Position numbers and translations under genes: made by a program | Shown here: piece by piece, positions 6,369-14,969 of the stretch | Layout: each line of letters begins with the position of its first letter | Position numbering within the stretch: position 1 is the stretch's first letter | Assembly (NCBI GenBank): GCA_902493515.1 | Contig: CABUPE010000023.1 | Coordinates: 1-38,475, forward strand | Length of the DNA stretch: 38,475 bases | DNA from: an uncultured Collinsella sp. | GTDB taxonomy: Bacteria; Actinomycetota; Coriobacteriia; Coriobacteriales; Coriobacteriaceae | Direction of reading: 5' to 3' | The notes under the pieces: generated by a model | Told to the model about the DNA's origin: nothing | What the model saw: only the letters and a program-made list of their open reading frames with translations | Database searches by the model: none

Positions 6369-9323
6369 TCATTGCTGGATTTCGCTCAAAAACTCAGCGG
6401 CGACTTCGTTGCTTTTGAAACGGATGCTGCGGTCTTCTTTCTTGGGGAATGCCAGCAGCGGGATAGTCCCGTACCAGACAGTTTCCTCGTCAATCACGGC
6501 CGCGCACAGCCGCCCTTTGGCCTTGACGGAATAGTCGACGTTCATCTCGGCAAAAATCGCTTTCGCGTCATCGCGCGGAGGTGAGGCAACATAAACCTCA
6601 AGGGTAATCCCACGGGCGGCTGCGCCTGCGAGTGTGGTGGTGAGTTTCGTGAGGCATGCGGCGGATGCGTAGGATGCGGCTATGAAGGCACTCTTTGTGG
6701 CACCGGTGATGTCTTTAATTAATGCCTCAATAGCGTTTGCCGGCTCTATGAGAATGTTGTAATCGGGTTGCTCGCTGTCCTCTGCTGAATAAATTTCGTA
6801 CCCCAACTTGGCGTACGTCTTGAGTCTTTTCTGGTACATGCGGGCGAGCATGGGTATCGACAGGTCAATGTAGTCGAATATCTCAACCTGTTGCTTGCCC
6901 TCGTGGCTTCTGTGCAGTCTGCCCACCTGCTGCGTTACGCTGCCGTCCCAAGATATCGGCGTGGCAATGAAAAGGGTGTCAAGGTAGGACAGATCGAAGC
7001 CCTCGCTCAGAAGGCTTTCGGTGGCGACGATGATTCGATGTTCATGCTCAAAGCCGGGAAGACTGTTCAGTATCGCTTTTCTTTCTTTGGCGCCGATTTC
7101 TCCGGTTAAGAGTATGGGCTCGTGTCTGCGATCATTAAGCAACCTGAACAGTTCCTCAGCATGCTTTTTCCTTTTGGATAGTATGAGCGGATGTCGACCG
7201 TTTGACGCTGCTTCGAGGGCGTCATCGACAATCAATTCGTTTCTTGCCGCATGTGCACACAGCATATCGAGAATCTGATTGAAGCTTGCATCCGGCTCGT
7301 AGGCGGATAGCCGAATGCCGGTAAATCTCGGTCGAACGATGCGCTGGATGCCCTGCTGAATTGCCTGCGTTTTTGGATCGATGACATAGCGAAGCGGGCC
7401 GCAGAGCATCGAGAGCGCCCGCGTGAGTCCGTCGGAGCGCTCGGGTGTCGCGGAGAGGCCATATATATATTTGGCTGGAGCGGACTTGAGGACGAGCTCG
7501 AGCTGTGGCGCGGCAGCATGGTGGCATTCGTCGCAGATAATGAGGCCGTAATTACGAACAAGGTTCTTAACTATCGGCTCCCCGGTTTGGGAGTCTTTGC
7601 CAGATAGCGACTGAAAGGAAGCGACGTCGATAAGGCCGCTGACGGCGGTTTTGCCCCCTCCGATTTGTCCAATAAGGGGAGGTTGCTTTTTGCTGATTCG
7701 TCCTTTTGGCGTTCGGACCGGCTCTCTGGTGTCCGTAATGTCGAGAAATCGTTCGAGCTGCGATTTCCATTGGGCTATGAGCGCGGTCTTTGGAACAATG
7801 ACGAGCGCCGGAAGACCAACGGCGGCAATAAGATAAGCTCCGATGACGGTTTTACCGAAGCCCGTTGGCGCAGACATGATTCCGTCTTCGTATTCAAGCA
7901 TCTGGTCGGCGGCAATTTGCTGTTCGGGATGAAGGGTCCCTTTGAATGCCATCTCAATTGGATTGCCTGTGCTACGTTCGTCTGAATAATGGGCAGTAAC
8001 GTGGGCTTCTTGAATCAGCTGCTCAAGTTGGGCTTTGCAGCCTCTGGGAATCGCGACGCGGCCATCTCTAAGTTCGCTGAGGTCTATGAGTCGCGGTTTG
8101 CCGAATACTGATTGATGCATAGATTGCGCACGGAAGAACTCCGGGTTGGCAAATGTCGCAAGCCTGCGGATTTCCATTTGAGCTGCCGGGCTCAGAGACT
8201 TTTCGGGGATGTAGAGCATATCGGCTTGTGTGACGAGCAGGTTCGAGGGGAAGTCTCGTGGCGTGAGCGGGAGCCGCTTTCGTGGCTTTTGGACATTGCG
8301 CCTGGTTTTGTTTGTCGCTGCAGCTGTTGCTATTCCAAGCGGTTTGTTTTTGGTGTCCTCGATCAGACGATCCACCGTCGCACGCGAGATTAGTTGGATT
8401 TGCGAAAGGTAAAGCCATTGGTCGGGAAAGGGCTCGAATCGTTCGTCAACAAATACGCTGTTTCCTTCCCGCTGCGCTTTTCCCTGAAAGGGCAGCGCAA
8501 TGAGATTTCCAAAGCCGCCTTCAGGAATGGTGGGCTGCGCGGGTATCATTCGGTCAAAGGCTTCGAAGGTGATTGTCTTGTTGAGTGCCGCTGCTTCGGC
8601 GATAAGGCAGCTACCGAAATCTCGTGCTGTCTTTGCGTTTATAGGTTCTAGGAAGAAAAACCAGATATGCGCGCCGTTGCCTGACCTTGATCGCTCGACC
8701 GCAGCGTTAATTCCATGGTTTTTTACGACAAGCCTGATAGCGTTTGTCGCTTCTTTCCAATCGGCTTTGTCAAAATCAATGACAAGGACATTTGTGTTGC
8801 AGTCTTTGTCGAGAACATATTGACCTATGACGTCCCGGAGCCTGTCGTCGCTGCCTTTGAAATGGGCGATAATGGCGGCATCGTTCAGCTCAAGGAATGT
8901 GCGGCTGCGACATTCAGCGCATTTAATTCTGTGATGGTTTGCTTTGGGGCAAATGCCTGGCTTCCACTCATTTGCGCAGGCGGGTGTATAGCCGATGCCC
9001 CCGTCTTTTCTGCGATACCCGTGAGCGTGCACATCTTTGCGGCCGGTAAAAAGATTGCGAAAGAGCTCGAGTTTGTCGCGCGCTGGGCTCGCGCTGGTAA
9101 CGATGCCCTCGGTCTGTGCACGTTCGCCGAAAGATTTGCCGGCTTTGTCCCATTCTTCGAGTGTTGCGTAACGGATGTCTGGACCGTTGCTACAGATTAC
9201 GATCTGCTTACGCGGATCTGAAGCGTGGACAACCGTTTTATTGAGTTTGAATAAGGCGTTCCCGAAAAGGGCGTATTGATGCACGGCGTTGCTCATTTGA
9301 ATGCCATTCTTGTCTGCGTTCAT
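6369..9323 (-). CDS. TOTE-type archaeo-eukaryotic primase fused to SF2 helicase and a degenerate PLD domain
   Basis: The 984-residue protein has three parts. Residues of about 85-320 match the archaeo-eukaryotic primase domain named for TOTE conflict systems: a Cys cluster (116, 125, 135, 138) likely binding zinc, VIDFDK with Asp183 and Asp185, ERSRSGNGAH with His219, and GGFGNLIALP. Residues of about 465-830 are an SF2 helicase: APTGFGKT with Lys491, DECHH at 598-602, LSATPERSDG, and QQVGRLHR at 798-805. Residues of about 855-984 resemble the phospholipase-D-like nuclease domain of related proteins (VIDEETVWYG), but the HxK catalytic pair reads R and C here. TOTE systems are predicted mobile-element or phage defence modules; this gene is alone apart from the adjacent toxin-antitoxin pair. 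The start is uncertain: ATG 9323 or ATG 9296, neither with a clear ribosome binding site. Base composition is less GC-rich than the flanks, suggesting transfer. Confidence 0.88.
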   Translation of the reverse strand: MNADKNGIQMSNAVHQYALFGNALFKLNKTVVHASDPRKQIVICSNGPDIRYATLEEWDKAGKSFGERAQTEGIVTSASPARDKLELFRNLFTGRKDVHAHGYRRKDGGIGYTPACANEWKPGICPKANHHRIKCAECRSRTFLELNDAAIIAHFKGSDDRLRDVIGQYVLDKDCNTNVLVIDFDKADWKEATNAIRLVVKNHGINAAVERSRSGNGAHIWFFFLEPINAKTARDFGSCLIAEAAALNKTITFEAFDRMIPAQPTIPEGGFGNLIALPFQGKAQREGNSVFVDERFEPFPDQWLYLSQIQLISRATVDRLIEDTKNKPLGIATAAATNKTRRNVQKPRKRLPLTPRDFPSNLLVTQADMLYIPEKSLSPAAQMEIRRLATFANPEFFRAQSMHQSVFGKPRLIDLSELRDGRVAIPRGCKAQLEQLIQEAHVTAHYSDERSTGNPIEMAFKGTLHPEQQIAADQMLEYEDGIMSAPTGFGKTVIGAYLIAAVGLPALVIVPKTALIAQWKSQLERFLDITDTREPVRTPKGRISKKQPPLIGQIGGGKTAVSGLIDVASFQSLSGKDSQTGEPIVKNLVRNYGLIICDECHHAAAPQLELVLKSAPAKYIYGLSATPERSDGLTRALSMLCGPLRYVIDPKTQAIQQGIQRIVRPRFTGIRLSAYEPDASFNQILDMLCAHAARNELIVDDALEAASNGRHPLILSKRKKHAEELFRLLNDRRHEPILLTGEIGAKERKAILNSLPGFEHEHRIIVATESLLSEGFDLSYLDTLFIATPISWDGSVTQQVGRLHRSHEGKQQVEIFDYIDLSIPMLARMYQKRLKTYAKLGYEIYSAEDSEQPDYNILIEPANAIEALIKDITGATKSAFIAASYASAACLTKLTTTLAGAAARGITLEVYVASPPRDDAKAIFAEMNVDYSVKAKGRLCAAVIDEETVWYGTIPLLAFPKKEDRSIRFKSNEVAAEFLSEIQQ

Positions 9324-9631
9324 TGGGATGAGGGTACGCCATTTCGGCTATTTGAGATACTCGACTTTGATTTTGGTTCGGTGATAGTGGGGTGCCGCTC
9401 CGTGAGCGGCATTCGGCGGTTCGCTGTCTTTCGACTATTCGGCCCCTTTCCCACCGCAATTCCTAAAGGGATGCCGGCGCGCCTTGAGTTGGGGTGCACC
9501 GGCATGATGGCTTTGCTACGGCTGGCTGTACCTTGGTTGTTCGATAGCTCCTGCCTGCCCGATCTTGTCAGGCTGGTATTTGTTGGCGCTGGACGTTTGC
9601 CCAGATAAAACATGCCAAAATAAACCTGTCC
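9324..9631. other. Intergenic region with several hairpins
   Basis: No convincing gene lies here; short frames on both strands lack ribosome binding sites and family features. Visible structures are a hairpin TGCCGCTC/GAGCGGCA (9392-9399 with 9403-9410), an imperfect one (9471-9483 with 9493-9505, 11 of 13), and a CACCGCAATTCCT stretch near 9452 that recalls the right arm of the family A/B hairpins. The promoter of the primase-helicase should lie here on the minus strand but I cannot pick it out. Confidence 0.5.
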
Positions 9632-9641
9632 CTATTTGGCA
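9613..9641. repeat. REP-like hairpin overlapping the degV stop codon
   Basis: TGCCAAAATA (9613-9622) pairs with TATTTGGCA (9633-9641) with one bulge, and the loop side carries CTGTCCCTATTT, the same GTCCC core as the family A hairpin. The degV stop codon (9632-9634 on the minus strand) lies inside it. Confidence 0.6.
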
Positions 9642-10492
9642 GGTTGGTAGCGGGGGCAGTAGCTGATGGCGATGGCGTCGACGCCTACGTGGGTGGCGAT
9701 GGTGCAGCCGATGGGGCCGGTGCCGGCGTCTACGTAGTCCTGGCCCGCGAGCGCCTCGTTGACAAGTTCCTGCTCCTCGGCGGCGCCGGTCGTGAGCACG
9801 CGCACGCTTGAGCCCGGGTGCTCGTCCAAAAACGCGAGGCAATCTGCCATGGTGTTGGCGACGATGCGCTTGGCGCCGCGGCCCTTTTTGATTGCCTTGA
9901 TCTCGCCCGATTTCCACTCCGGCGAAACGGCCAGGCGAATGTTGAGCATTTGCGTGAGCTGGCCGGCGAGCTTGGGCGCGCGGCCGTTCTTAACGAGATT
10001 CTCGAGCGTGCGGGGAATCAGCAGCAGGTGGGCGTCGGGCAGCGTCGCGCGGATCTGCGCCTCGGTCTCGTCCAGGCTGCGGCCATCTTCGCGCATGGCC
10101 CGCGCGTACTCCACCAGCAGGCCCTCGGCGCCCGAGCCAGTGCGCGAATCGATGCAGCGCACGTCGAGCTCGTGGGTCTCGGCGACCAGGCATGCGTTGG
10201 AATAGCAGGCGGACCATTCGCTGCACAGCGAGATAAAGATCGCGCTGTCGTGGCCGTCAGCACGCACGCGGTCAAAGAGTGCCTTGAACTCGCCGGCACT
10301 CGGCTGCGAGGTGTGCGGCAGCTGCTCGGAGCCGGCCATGCGGGCGACGTACTCCTCGGCGGTGATCTGTACCTGGTCGAGCAGGTCCTCGCCCTCGATA
10401 ATCACATGCAGTGGAATGACGTAAATGCCAAGCTCTTGAGCACGGGCGGGGGAGATGTCCGACGTGGAGTCGGTTATGATGGCAAAAGACAT
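9632..10492 (-). CDS. DegV family fatty-acid-binding protein
   Basis: The 286-residue product opens with the DegV hallmark IITDSTSDIS and has the TSQPS motif near residue 80 and the C-terminal segment GPIGCTIATHVGVDAIAISY. DegV proteins (FakB in Staphylococcus) bind a single fatty acid and present it to a FakA kinase for acyl-phosphate formation, feeding phospholipid synthesis. No fakA-like gene is in the window, so the partner is elsewhere. GAAAGG precedes the ATG at 10492; an in-frame ATG at 10549 is less likely. It is divergent from the HAD gene at 10649. The reading frame is intact and the length is normal. Confidence 0.93.
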   Translation of the reverse strand: MSFAIITDSTSDISPARAQELGIYVIPLHVIIEGEDLLDQVQITAEEYVARMAGSEQLPHTSQPSAGEFKALFDRVRADGHDSAIFISLCSEWSACYSNACLVAETHELDVRCIDSRTGSGAEGLLVEYARAMREDGRSLDETEAQIRATLPDAHLLLIPRTLENLVKNGRAPKLAGQLTQMLNIRLAVSPEWKSGEIKAIKKGRGAKRIVANTMADCLAFLDEHPGSSVRVLTTGAAEEQELVNEALAGQDYVDAGTGPIGCTIATHVGVDAIAISYCPRYQPAK

Positions 10493-10648
10493 AATTGCAC
10501 CTTTCATTGGGGCGCTTGCGCGCCGCCTTCTGAGAGCAAAGTGCGACAAGTATAGTGGAGTCGTTCCACATTTCTAGGTTCAATTGTTGAATAGTCAACA
10601 GTTTGAAGTGTCGGTGTGGAAATCATCAACTGGGGAAGAGGAATGCCG

Positions 10649-11311
10649 ATGGAGGCGTTGGAGATATACAGGCGGCCGGTTGTGCTGTTCGATTTTGACG
10701 GCACGGTGGCCGATACGGGCCGGGCGGTGATGAGCTCGACGCGCAAGACGTTGGCCGCGCGCGGGTTTTCGGAGGCGCAGATGGGTGACCTGCGCCGCAT
10801 GATCGGGCCGCCCCTGTGGAAGAGCTTTCACGACTTTTATGGCTTCTCCCGCGAGGAGTCGCTTGTGGTGGCTGACGAGTACCGTGCCTTTTTTGATGAG
10901 CTGGGACCGGAAGAGTATCCCGTGTTCGATGGAATCCCCGAGCTGCTCGATGGCCTTGTCGCGCAGGGGCATCGCTTGGTCGTGGCGACGTCACGCATGG
11001 AGGCAAAGTGCATTGACATGGTGGGCGAGCTGGGGCTTTCGCAGTTTGAGGCGGTGGTTGGCATGAATCCGCCGCAGGGACGCGAGACCAAGGCCGATTC
11101 GGTTCGCGATGCCCTGGCGGCGCTCGGCGCGACGGCCGACGATGCCGTGATGATCGGCGATCGCTTTAACGATGTGGAGGGCGCACACGCGATGGGCGTG
11201 CCGTGCATCGGCATCTATTCGGGCGCGGCAGCGCCGGGGGAGCACGAGGCCGCGGGCGCCGATGCGGTGGTGCACTCGGTGGCCGAGCTTGCTAAACTTT
11301 TCGCTATCTAA
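10649..11311 (+). CDS. HAD-superfamily phosphatase, phosphoglycolate phosphatase-like
   Basis: A 220-residue HAD hydrolase of subfamily I. DFDGTVADTG carries the nucleophile Asp15 and Asp17, followed by an alpha-helical cap (about residues 25-90). VVATSR is motif II, a Lys lies in GRETKADSV, and IGDRFNDVEGA is motif IV. This arrangement is typical of phosphoglycolate/pyrophosphatase-like enzymes (Gph, PpaX), but substrate range in this group is broad. The start at 10649 is preferred because GGAAGAGG sits about seven bases upstream; ATGs at 10616 and 10643 are alternatives. It is followed 55 bases later by the M20 dipeptidase on the same strand, so they may be co-transcribed. Confidence 0.88.
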   Translation: MEALEIYRRPVVLFDFDGTVADTGRAVMSSTRKTLAARGFSEAQMGDLRRMIGPPLWKSFHDFYGFSREESLVVADEYRAFFDELGPEEYPVFDGIPELLDGLVAQGHRLVVATSRMEAKCIDMVGELGLSQFEAVVGMNPPQGRETKADSVRDALAALGATADDAVMIGDRFNDVEGAHAMGVPCIGIYSGAAAPGEHEAAGADAVVHSVAELAKLFAI

Positions 11312-11366
11312 TAGACATAATGTGAGGGGCGGGCGTACCCGTCGCTCATTGGTAAGGAGGTCGTCC

Positions 11367-12803
11367 ATGAATCAGGTGGAGCAGAGCGTCGCTGAGTATG
11401 TCGACGAGGTCTGGGAGGATGTCGTCGCTGATATCGAGCAGCTGGTGAGTTATCCTTCCGTGGCAGTTTCTGCCGATGCGGAGCCCGGCGCGCCGTTTGG
11501 CCGCCCGGTCCGTGACGCGCTCGATTGCGCGCTCGGCATCGCGCAGAAGCTCGGCTATCAGACGAGCGACGACGAGGGCTATGTGGGAATCGCCGATATC
11601 CCGGGCCGCGGCGACAAGCAGCTCGCGACTATCTGCCACGTGGACGTGGTTCCCGCCGGCCCTGGCTGGAACACCGATCCGTTCGCGATGGAGCGTCGCG
11701 AGGGCTGGTTGCTCGGTCGCGGCGTGATCGACGACAAGGGCCCGGCAGTGCTGTCGCTTTATGCCGGCGCGTACCTGCTCAAGCACGGCATTGTTCCGCG
11801 CTACACCTTCCGCGCGCTGCTGGGCTGCGATGAGGAAGTGGGCATGTCCGACGTTCACCATTATCTGGAGAACCACGCAGACCCCGACTTTTTGTTTACG
11901 CCCGATGCCGAGTTCCCGGTCTGCAATGCCGAGAAGGGCCAGTTTGGGGCGACGTTCGTGAGTCCCAAGATCGACGGCGGGCGCATCGTGTCGTGGAGCG
12001 GCGCCGAGGCGAGCAATGCCATTCCGTCGCAGTCCATCTGCGAGCTCGCGATTGCCGCCGATGAGCTGCCGGCGCCGGTCGAGAATGCTGACCGCCTGGA
12101 GATCACGGCTCTCGACAATGGTCATGTGCAGATTTTCGCCCACGGTATTGGCGGTCACGCCTCGATGCCCGAGGGGACGATCAATGCCGTCGGCCTGATC
12201 GTGTCGTATCTGCGCGAGGCCGAGGACGCGTTTGGTGCCCGCGGCGAGCGCCTGCTGACGCCTGCCGAGCACGAGTTTGTCAAGTTTTTGGCCTTTGTGC
12301 ATGCGGACGCCTATGGTCGCGGCCTGGGTATCGACGCGACGAGCCCGGCGTTTGGCCCGCTCACCTGCAACCCCGGCGTCATCCGCGTGGTGGATGGCCA
12401 TATCGAGCAGGTCATCGACGTGCGTTTCCCTGATAGCACGAGCGCCGATACCATCCGCGAGCAGCTCGAGCCGCTCGTGGGGCGCTTTGACGTGACGTGT
12501 CGCCTGGGTCATGCAAAGGTGCCGTTCTCGGTGTCTGCCGACGATCCGGCCGTGAAGGCGCTTATCGATACCTATAACGAGTTTACGGGCAAGCACGCCG
12601 AGCCTTTTGCCATGGGCGGCGGCACGTACGCGCGCAACTTTGCCCGCGCCGTGTCGTTTGGCCCCGAGGAGACCGGTCTGGAGCTGCCCGCATGGGGCGG
12701 CCAGATGCACGGCCCCAACGAGTGCGCCAACGAGGAACAGCTCAAACAAGCGCTCAAGATCTATATTGTTGCGATCCTCCGTTTGAATGAATTGGAGCTT
12801 TAA
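11367..12803 (+). CDS. M20 family dipeptidase (PepV/Sapep-like)
   Basis: The 478-residue enzyme has the M20 metallopeptidase core with a large lid domain, as in PepV. ICHVDVVPAG carries His91 and Asp93, RGVIDDKGP the bridging Asp, GCDEEVG the general-base and metal Glu pair at 156-157, and the C-terminal GGGTYARN motif is typical of PepV/Sapep. It probably removes N-terminal residues from dipeptides with one or two metal ions, in the cytoplasm; there is no signal peptide. AAGGAGG lies six bases before the ATG at 11367. A long in-frame extension to 11172 overlaps the HAD gene in another frame and is not real coding sequence. Confidence 0.93.
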   Translation: MNQVEQSVAEYVDEVWEDVVADIEQLVSYPSVAVSADAEPGAPFGRPVRDALDCALGIAQKLGYQTSDDEGYVGIADIPGRGDKQLATICHVDVVPAGPGWNTDPFAMERREGWLLGRGVIDDKGPAVLSLYAGAYLLKHGIVPRYTFRALLGCDEEVGMSDVHHYLENHADPDFLFTPDAEFPVCNAEKGQFGATFVSPKIDGGRIVSWSGAEASNAIPSQSICELAIAADELPAPVENADRLEITALDNGHVQIFAHGIGGHASMPEGTINAVGLIVSYLREAEDAFGARGERLLTPAEHEFVKFLAFVHADAYGRGLGIDATSPAFGPLTCNPGVIRVVDGHIEQVIDVRFPDSTSADTIREQLEPLVGRFDVTCRLGHAKVPFSVSADDPAVKALIDTYNEFTGKHAEPFAMGGGTYARNFARAVSFGPEETGLELPAWGGQMHGPNECANEEQLKQALKIYIVAILRLNELEL

Positions 12804-12824
12804 GGTCTCGCGGTTTCCCAATCT

Positions 12825-12893
12825 AAGTTGCGGTGGAATAGTTCCTAGAATGGGCCATTTGATGGCCAAGCAGGAACTATTTCACCGCAACTT
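12825..12893. repeat. REP-like hairpin, family A/B copy 2
   Basis: Arms 12825-12846 and 12872-12893 pair at 21 of 22 positions. The outer sequence AAGTTGCGGTGGAATAG equals that of 6261-6327, but the inner arm reads TTCCT instead of GGACTG with matching change on the other arm. A second inner stem GGCCAT/ATGGCC lies in the loop. It follows the dipeptidase stop by about 20 bases. Confidence 0.85.
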
Positions 12894-12999
12894 TGTTTTT
12901 ATTGGTGTAAAAGGCGGGTCATGCTTGGTGGCGGGTTTGTTATCCGTTTGTAAAGGCTGGGCCGGGCTTGCGGTAAGGGTCTATCAAATGCCCGTAAGA

Positions 13000-13072
13000 A
13001 ACCGCAGATAACGCGGTTGTCGCCTGATCGGGGTCGTATCTTTCCAAACAGCAAAGCGGGCAGGGTGCCCGC
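13000..13072 (+). promoter_or_regulatory. Leader hairpins upstream of pstS
   Basis: Two small stems precede pstS: AACCGC/GCGGTT (13000-13005 with 13013-13018) and GCGGGCA/TGCCCGC (13056-13062 with 13066-13072). I see no recognisable Pho box and no clear -35/-10 pair, so the phosphate-responsive control expected for a pst operon cannot be located from sequence alone. Confidence 0.35.
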
Positions 13073-13097
13073 GAGTCGCATGTACGAAAGGAAGATC

Positions 13098-14036
13098 ATG
13101 CTCGATCAGGCTTATTCTCGTCGTCAGTTCCTCGGCCTCGCTGGTGGTCTTGCCAGCATCGTCGGTCTCGGTCTCGTTGGGTGCGGCGGCTCAGGTGCCT
13201 CCGGTGCCGCCGACAAGGGTAGCGCCGCCGCTGCCGAGTCCGTCTCCGGCGAGGTGACCTACGACGGTGCCTCCTCGTTCCAGGCTCTCGTCGAGGCTGC
13301 TGCCGAGAAGTTCATGGATGCCAACCCCGACGTCTCCATCTCCGGCTCGGGCAACGGTTCGGGCAAGGGTCTGACCGCTGTCGCCGCTGGCACCGTCACC
13401 ATCGGTAACTCCGACGTCTTCGCCGAGACCAAGCTCGAGGCCGACCAGGTCAAGAATCTCGTCGACCACGAGGTCGCCGTCGTTGGCATGGGTCCCGTCG
13501 TCTCCAAGAACGTGACGGTCGACGACCTGTCCCTCGAGCAGCTCAAGGGTATCTTCTCCGGCCAGATCACCAACTGGAAGGAGGTCGGCGGCGACGACGT
13601 CAAGATCGTCGTTCTCAACCGCAAGGCTGGCTCCGGCACCCGTGCCACCTTCGAGGCCGCCGTTTTTGGCGACGAGGCCGTCGACTTTAAGGGCGACGCC
13701 GAGCTCGACAAGTCCGGCGATGTCCAGACTCAGATGGGCAGTACCGACAACGCCATCTCCTACCTCGACTTCTCGCACTTCGATGACTCCAAGTTCAACG
13801 CCATCAAGGTCGAGGGCGTCGAGCCCAAGAGCAAGAACGTCACCGACGACTCCTTCAAGATCTGGGCGACCGAGCACATGTACTGCTCCAAGGACGCCGA
13901 CGAGGCCACCAAGGCCTTCCTGGAGTTTATGCTCTCCGACGACGTCCAGGGCAAGCTCGTCGAGGAGCAGGGCTTCATCCCCGTCTCTGCCATGAAGGTC
14001 GTCAAGGACGCCAGCGGCAAGGTCTCCGCTAAATAA
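13098..14036 (+). CDS. pstS: Phosphate-binding lipoprotein PstS
   Basis: The 312-residue precursor begins with a twin-arginine-like signal (SRRQFLGLAGG, Arg8-Arg9) and a lipobox LVGC with Cys29, so it should be exported and lipid-anchored outside the membrane. The mature part is a periplasmic-binding-protein fold specific for phosphate: SGSGNGSGKGL near the N-terminus and LNRKAGSGTRATFE are the phosphate-contact loops of PstS. GAAAGGAAG precedes the ATG at 13098. It is the first gene of pstSCAB and delivers phosphate to the PstC/PstA channel. Confidence 0.95.
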   Translation: MLDQAYSRRQFLGLAGGLASIVGLGLVGCGGSGASGAADKGSAAAAESVSGEVTYDGASSFQALVEAAAEKFMDANPDVSISGSGNGSGKGLTAVAAGTVTIGNSDVFAETKLEADQVKNLVDHEVAVVGMGPVVSKNVTVDDLSLEQLKGIFSGQITNWKEVGGDDVKIVVLNRKAGSGTRATFEAAVFGDEAVDFKGDAELDKSGDVQTQMGSTDNAISYLDFSHFDDSKFNAIKVEGVEPKSKNVTDDSFKIWATEHMYCSKDADEATKAFLEFMLSDDVQGKLVEEQGFIPVSAMKVVKDASGKVSAK

Positions 14037-14060
14037 GTAATCGCCCCGGAAAGGTTTGCA

Positions 14061-14969
14061 ATGGCAAAACAGCTGCCAAAGCGCGACCTTGAGAACGTGG
14101 GCCTGGGCGTCACGGGCGCGTGCGTTGCGCTCGTGACGCTTGTCGTTGCCGCGCTCATCTTTATGGTCGCCCAAAAGGGCCTCTCGGCTTTTATCAAGGA
14201 CGGCGTCTCGGTCGTCGAGTTCTTCACCGGCACCAAGTGGGACTTGGCCAACACGGCCAAAAACGGCCTGCCCTACACCGGCGCCCTGCCCCTGATCGTC
14301 ACCTCGTTTGCGGTCATGGTGCTCTCCACGCTCATCGCGCTGCCCATCGCCATCGGCTCTGCCATCTTTGCGGTCGAGATTAGCCCTAAGTTTGGCTCTA
14401 AGATCTTTCAGCCGCTCATTGAGCTTTTGACCGGCATCCCCTCGGTCGTCTTTGGCCTGATCGGTTTTCACGTGGTCGTCGGTCTTATGAAGAGCGTTTT
14501 CCACGTGAGCACGGGCCTGGGCATCTTGCCCGGCGCCATCGTGCTGGCCGTCATGATCCTGCCGACCATGACCACGCTTTCGGTCGATGGCCTGCGCGCC
14601 GTGCCCGACGGCTACCGCCAGGGCTCGCTCGCGCTGGGCTACACCCGCTGGCAGACCATCTGGCACGTGGTGCTCAAGTCCGCCATGCCGTCGCTCATGA
14701 CCGCGGTTATCTTGGGCATGACCCGCGCCTTTGGCGAGACGCTCGCCGTGCGCATGGTCATCGGCGGCATCGAGGCCATGCCGACGTCGCTGCTGTCGCC
14801 GGCGTCCACCATCACCACCACGCTCACCACGTCCATGGCAGTCTATGCCGAGGGCTCGGCCCAAGACGATGTTCTGTGGGCGCTCGGCCTGCTGCTGATG
14901 GGCATGAGTCTCATCTTCATCCTGATCATCCATCTCATTGGCCGCAAGGGGGCGAAGGCTCGTGGCTAG
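14061..14969 (+). CDS. pstC: Phosphate ABC transporter permease PstC
   Basis: This 302-residue inner-membrane protein with about six transmembrane segments belongs to the PstC permease family. A long first hydrophobic helix (VALVTLVVAALIF) follows a short cytoplasmic N-terminus. The cytoplasmic EAA-type loop (VDGLRAVPDGYRQGSLALG) contacts the ATPase, and the conserved segment TRAFGETLAVRMVIGG follows. A GGAAAGG site lies about eight bases upstream. It starts 25 bases after pstS and overlaps pstA by eight bases, so the genes form one operon. Confidence 0.95.
   Translation: MAKQLPKRDLENVGLGVTGACVALVTLVVAALIFMVAQKGLSAFIKDGVSVVEFFTGTKWDLANTAKNGLPYTGALPLIVTSFAVMVLSTLIALPIAIGSAIFAVEISPKFGSKIFQPLIELLTGIPSVVFGLIGFHVVVGLMKSVFHVSTGLGILPGAIVLAVMILPTMTTLSVDGLRAVPDGYRQGSLALGYTRWQTIWHVVLKSAMPSLMTAVILGMTRAFGETLAVRMVIGGIEAMPTSLLSPASTITTTLTTSMAVYAEGSAQDDVLWALGLLLMGMSLIFILIIHLIGRKGAKARG

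Noticed and set aside
11172..11366. N-terminal extension of the dipeptidase
   Set aside because: It reads the HAD gene in another frame; AAGGAGG six bases before 11367 fixes the start.
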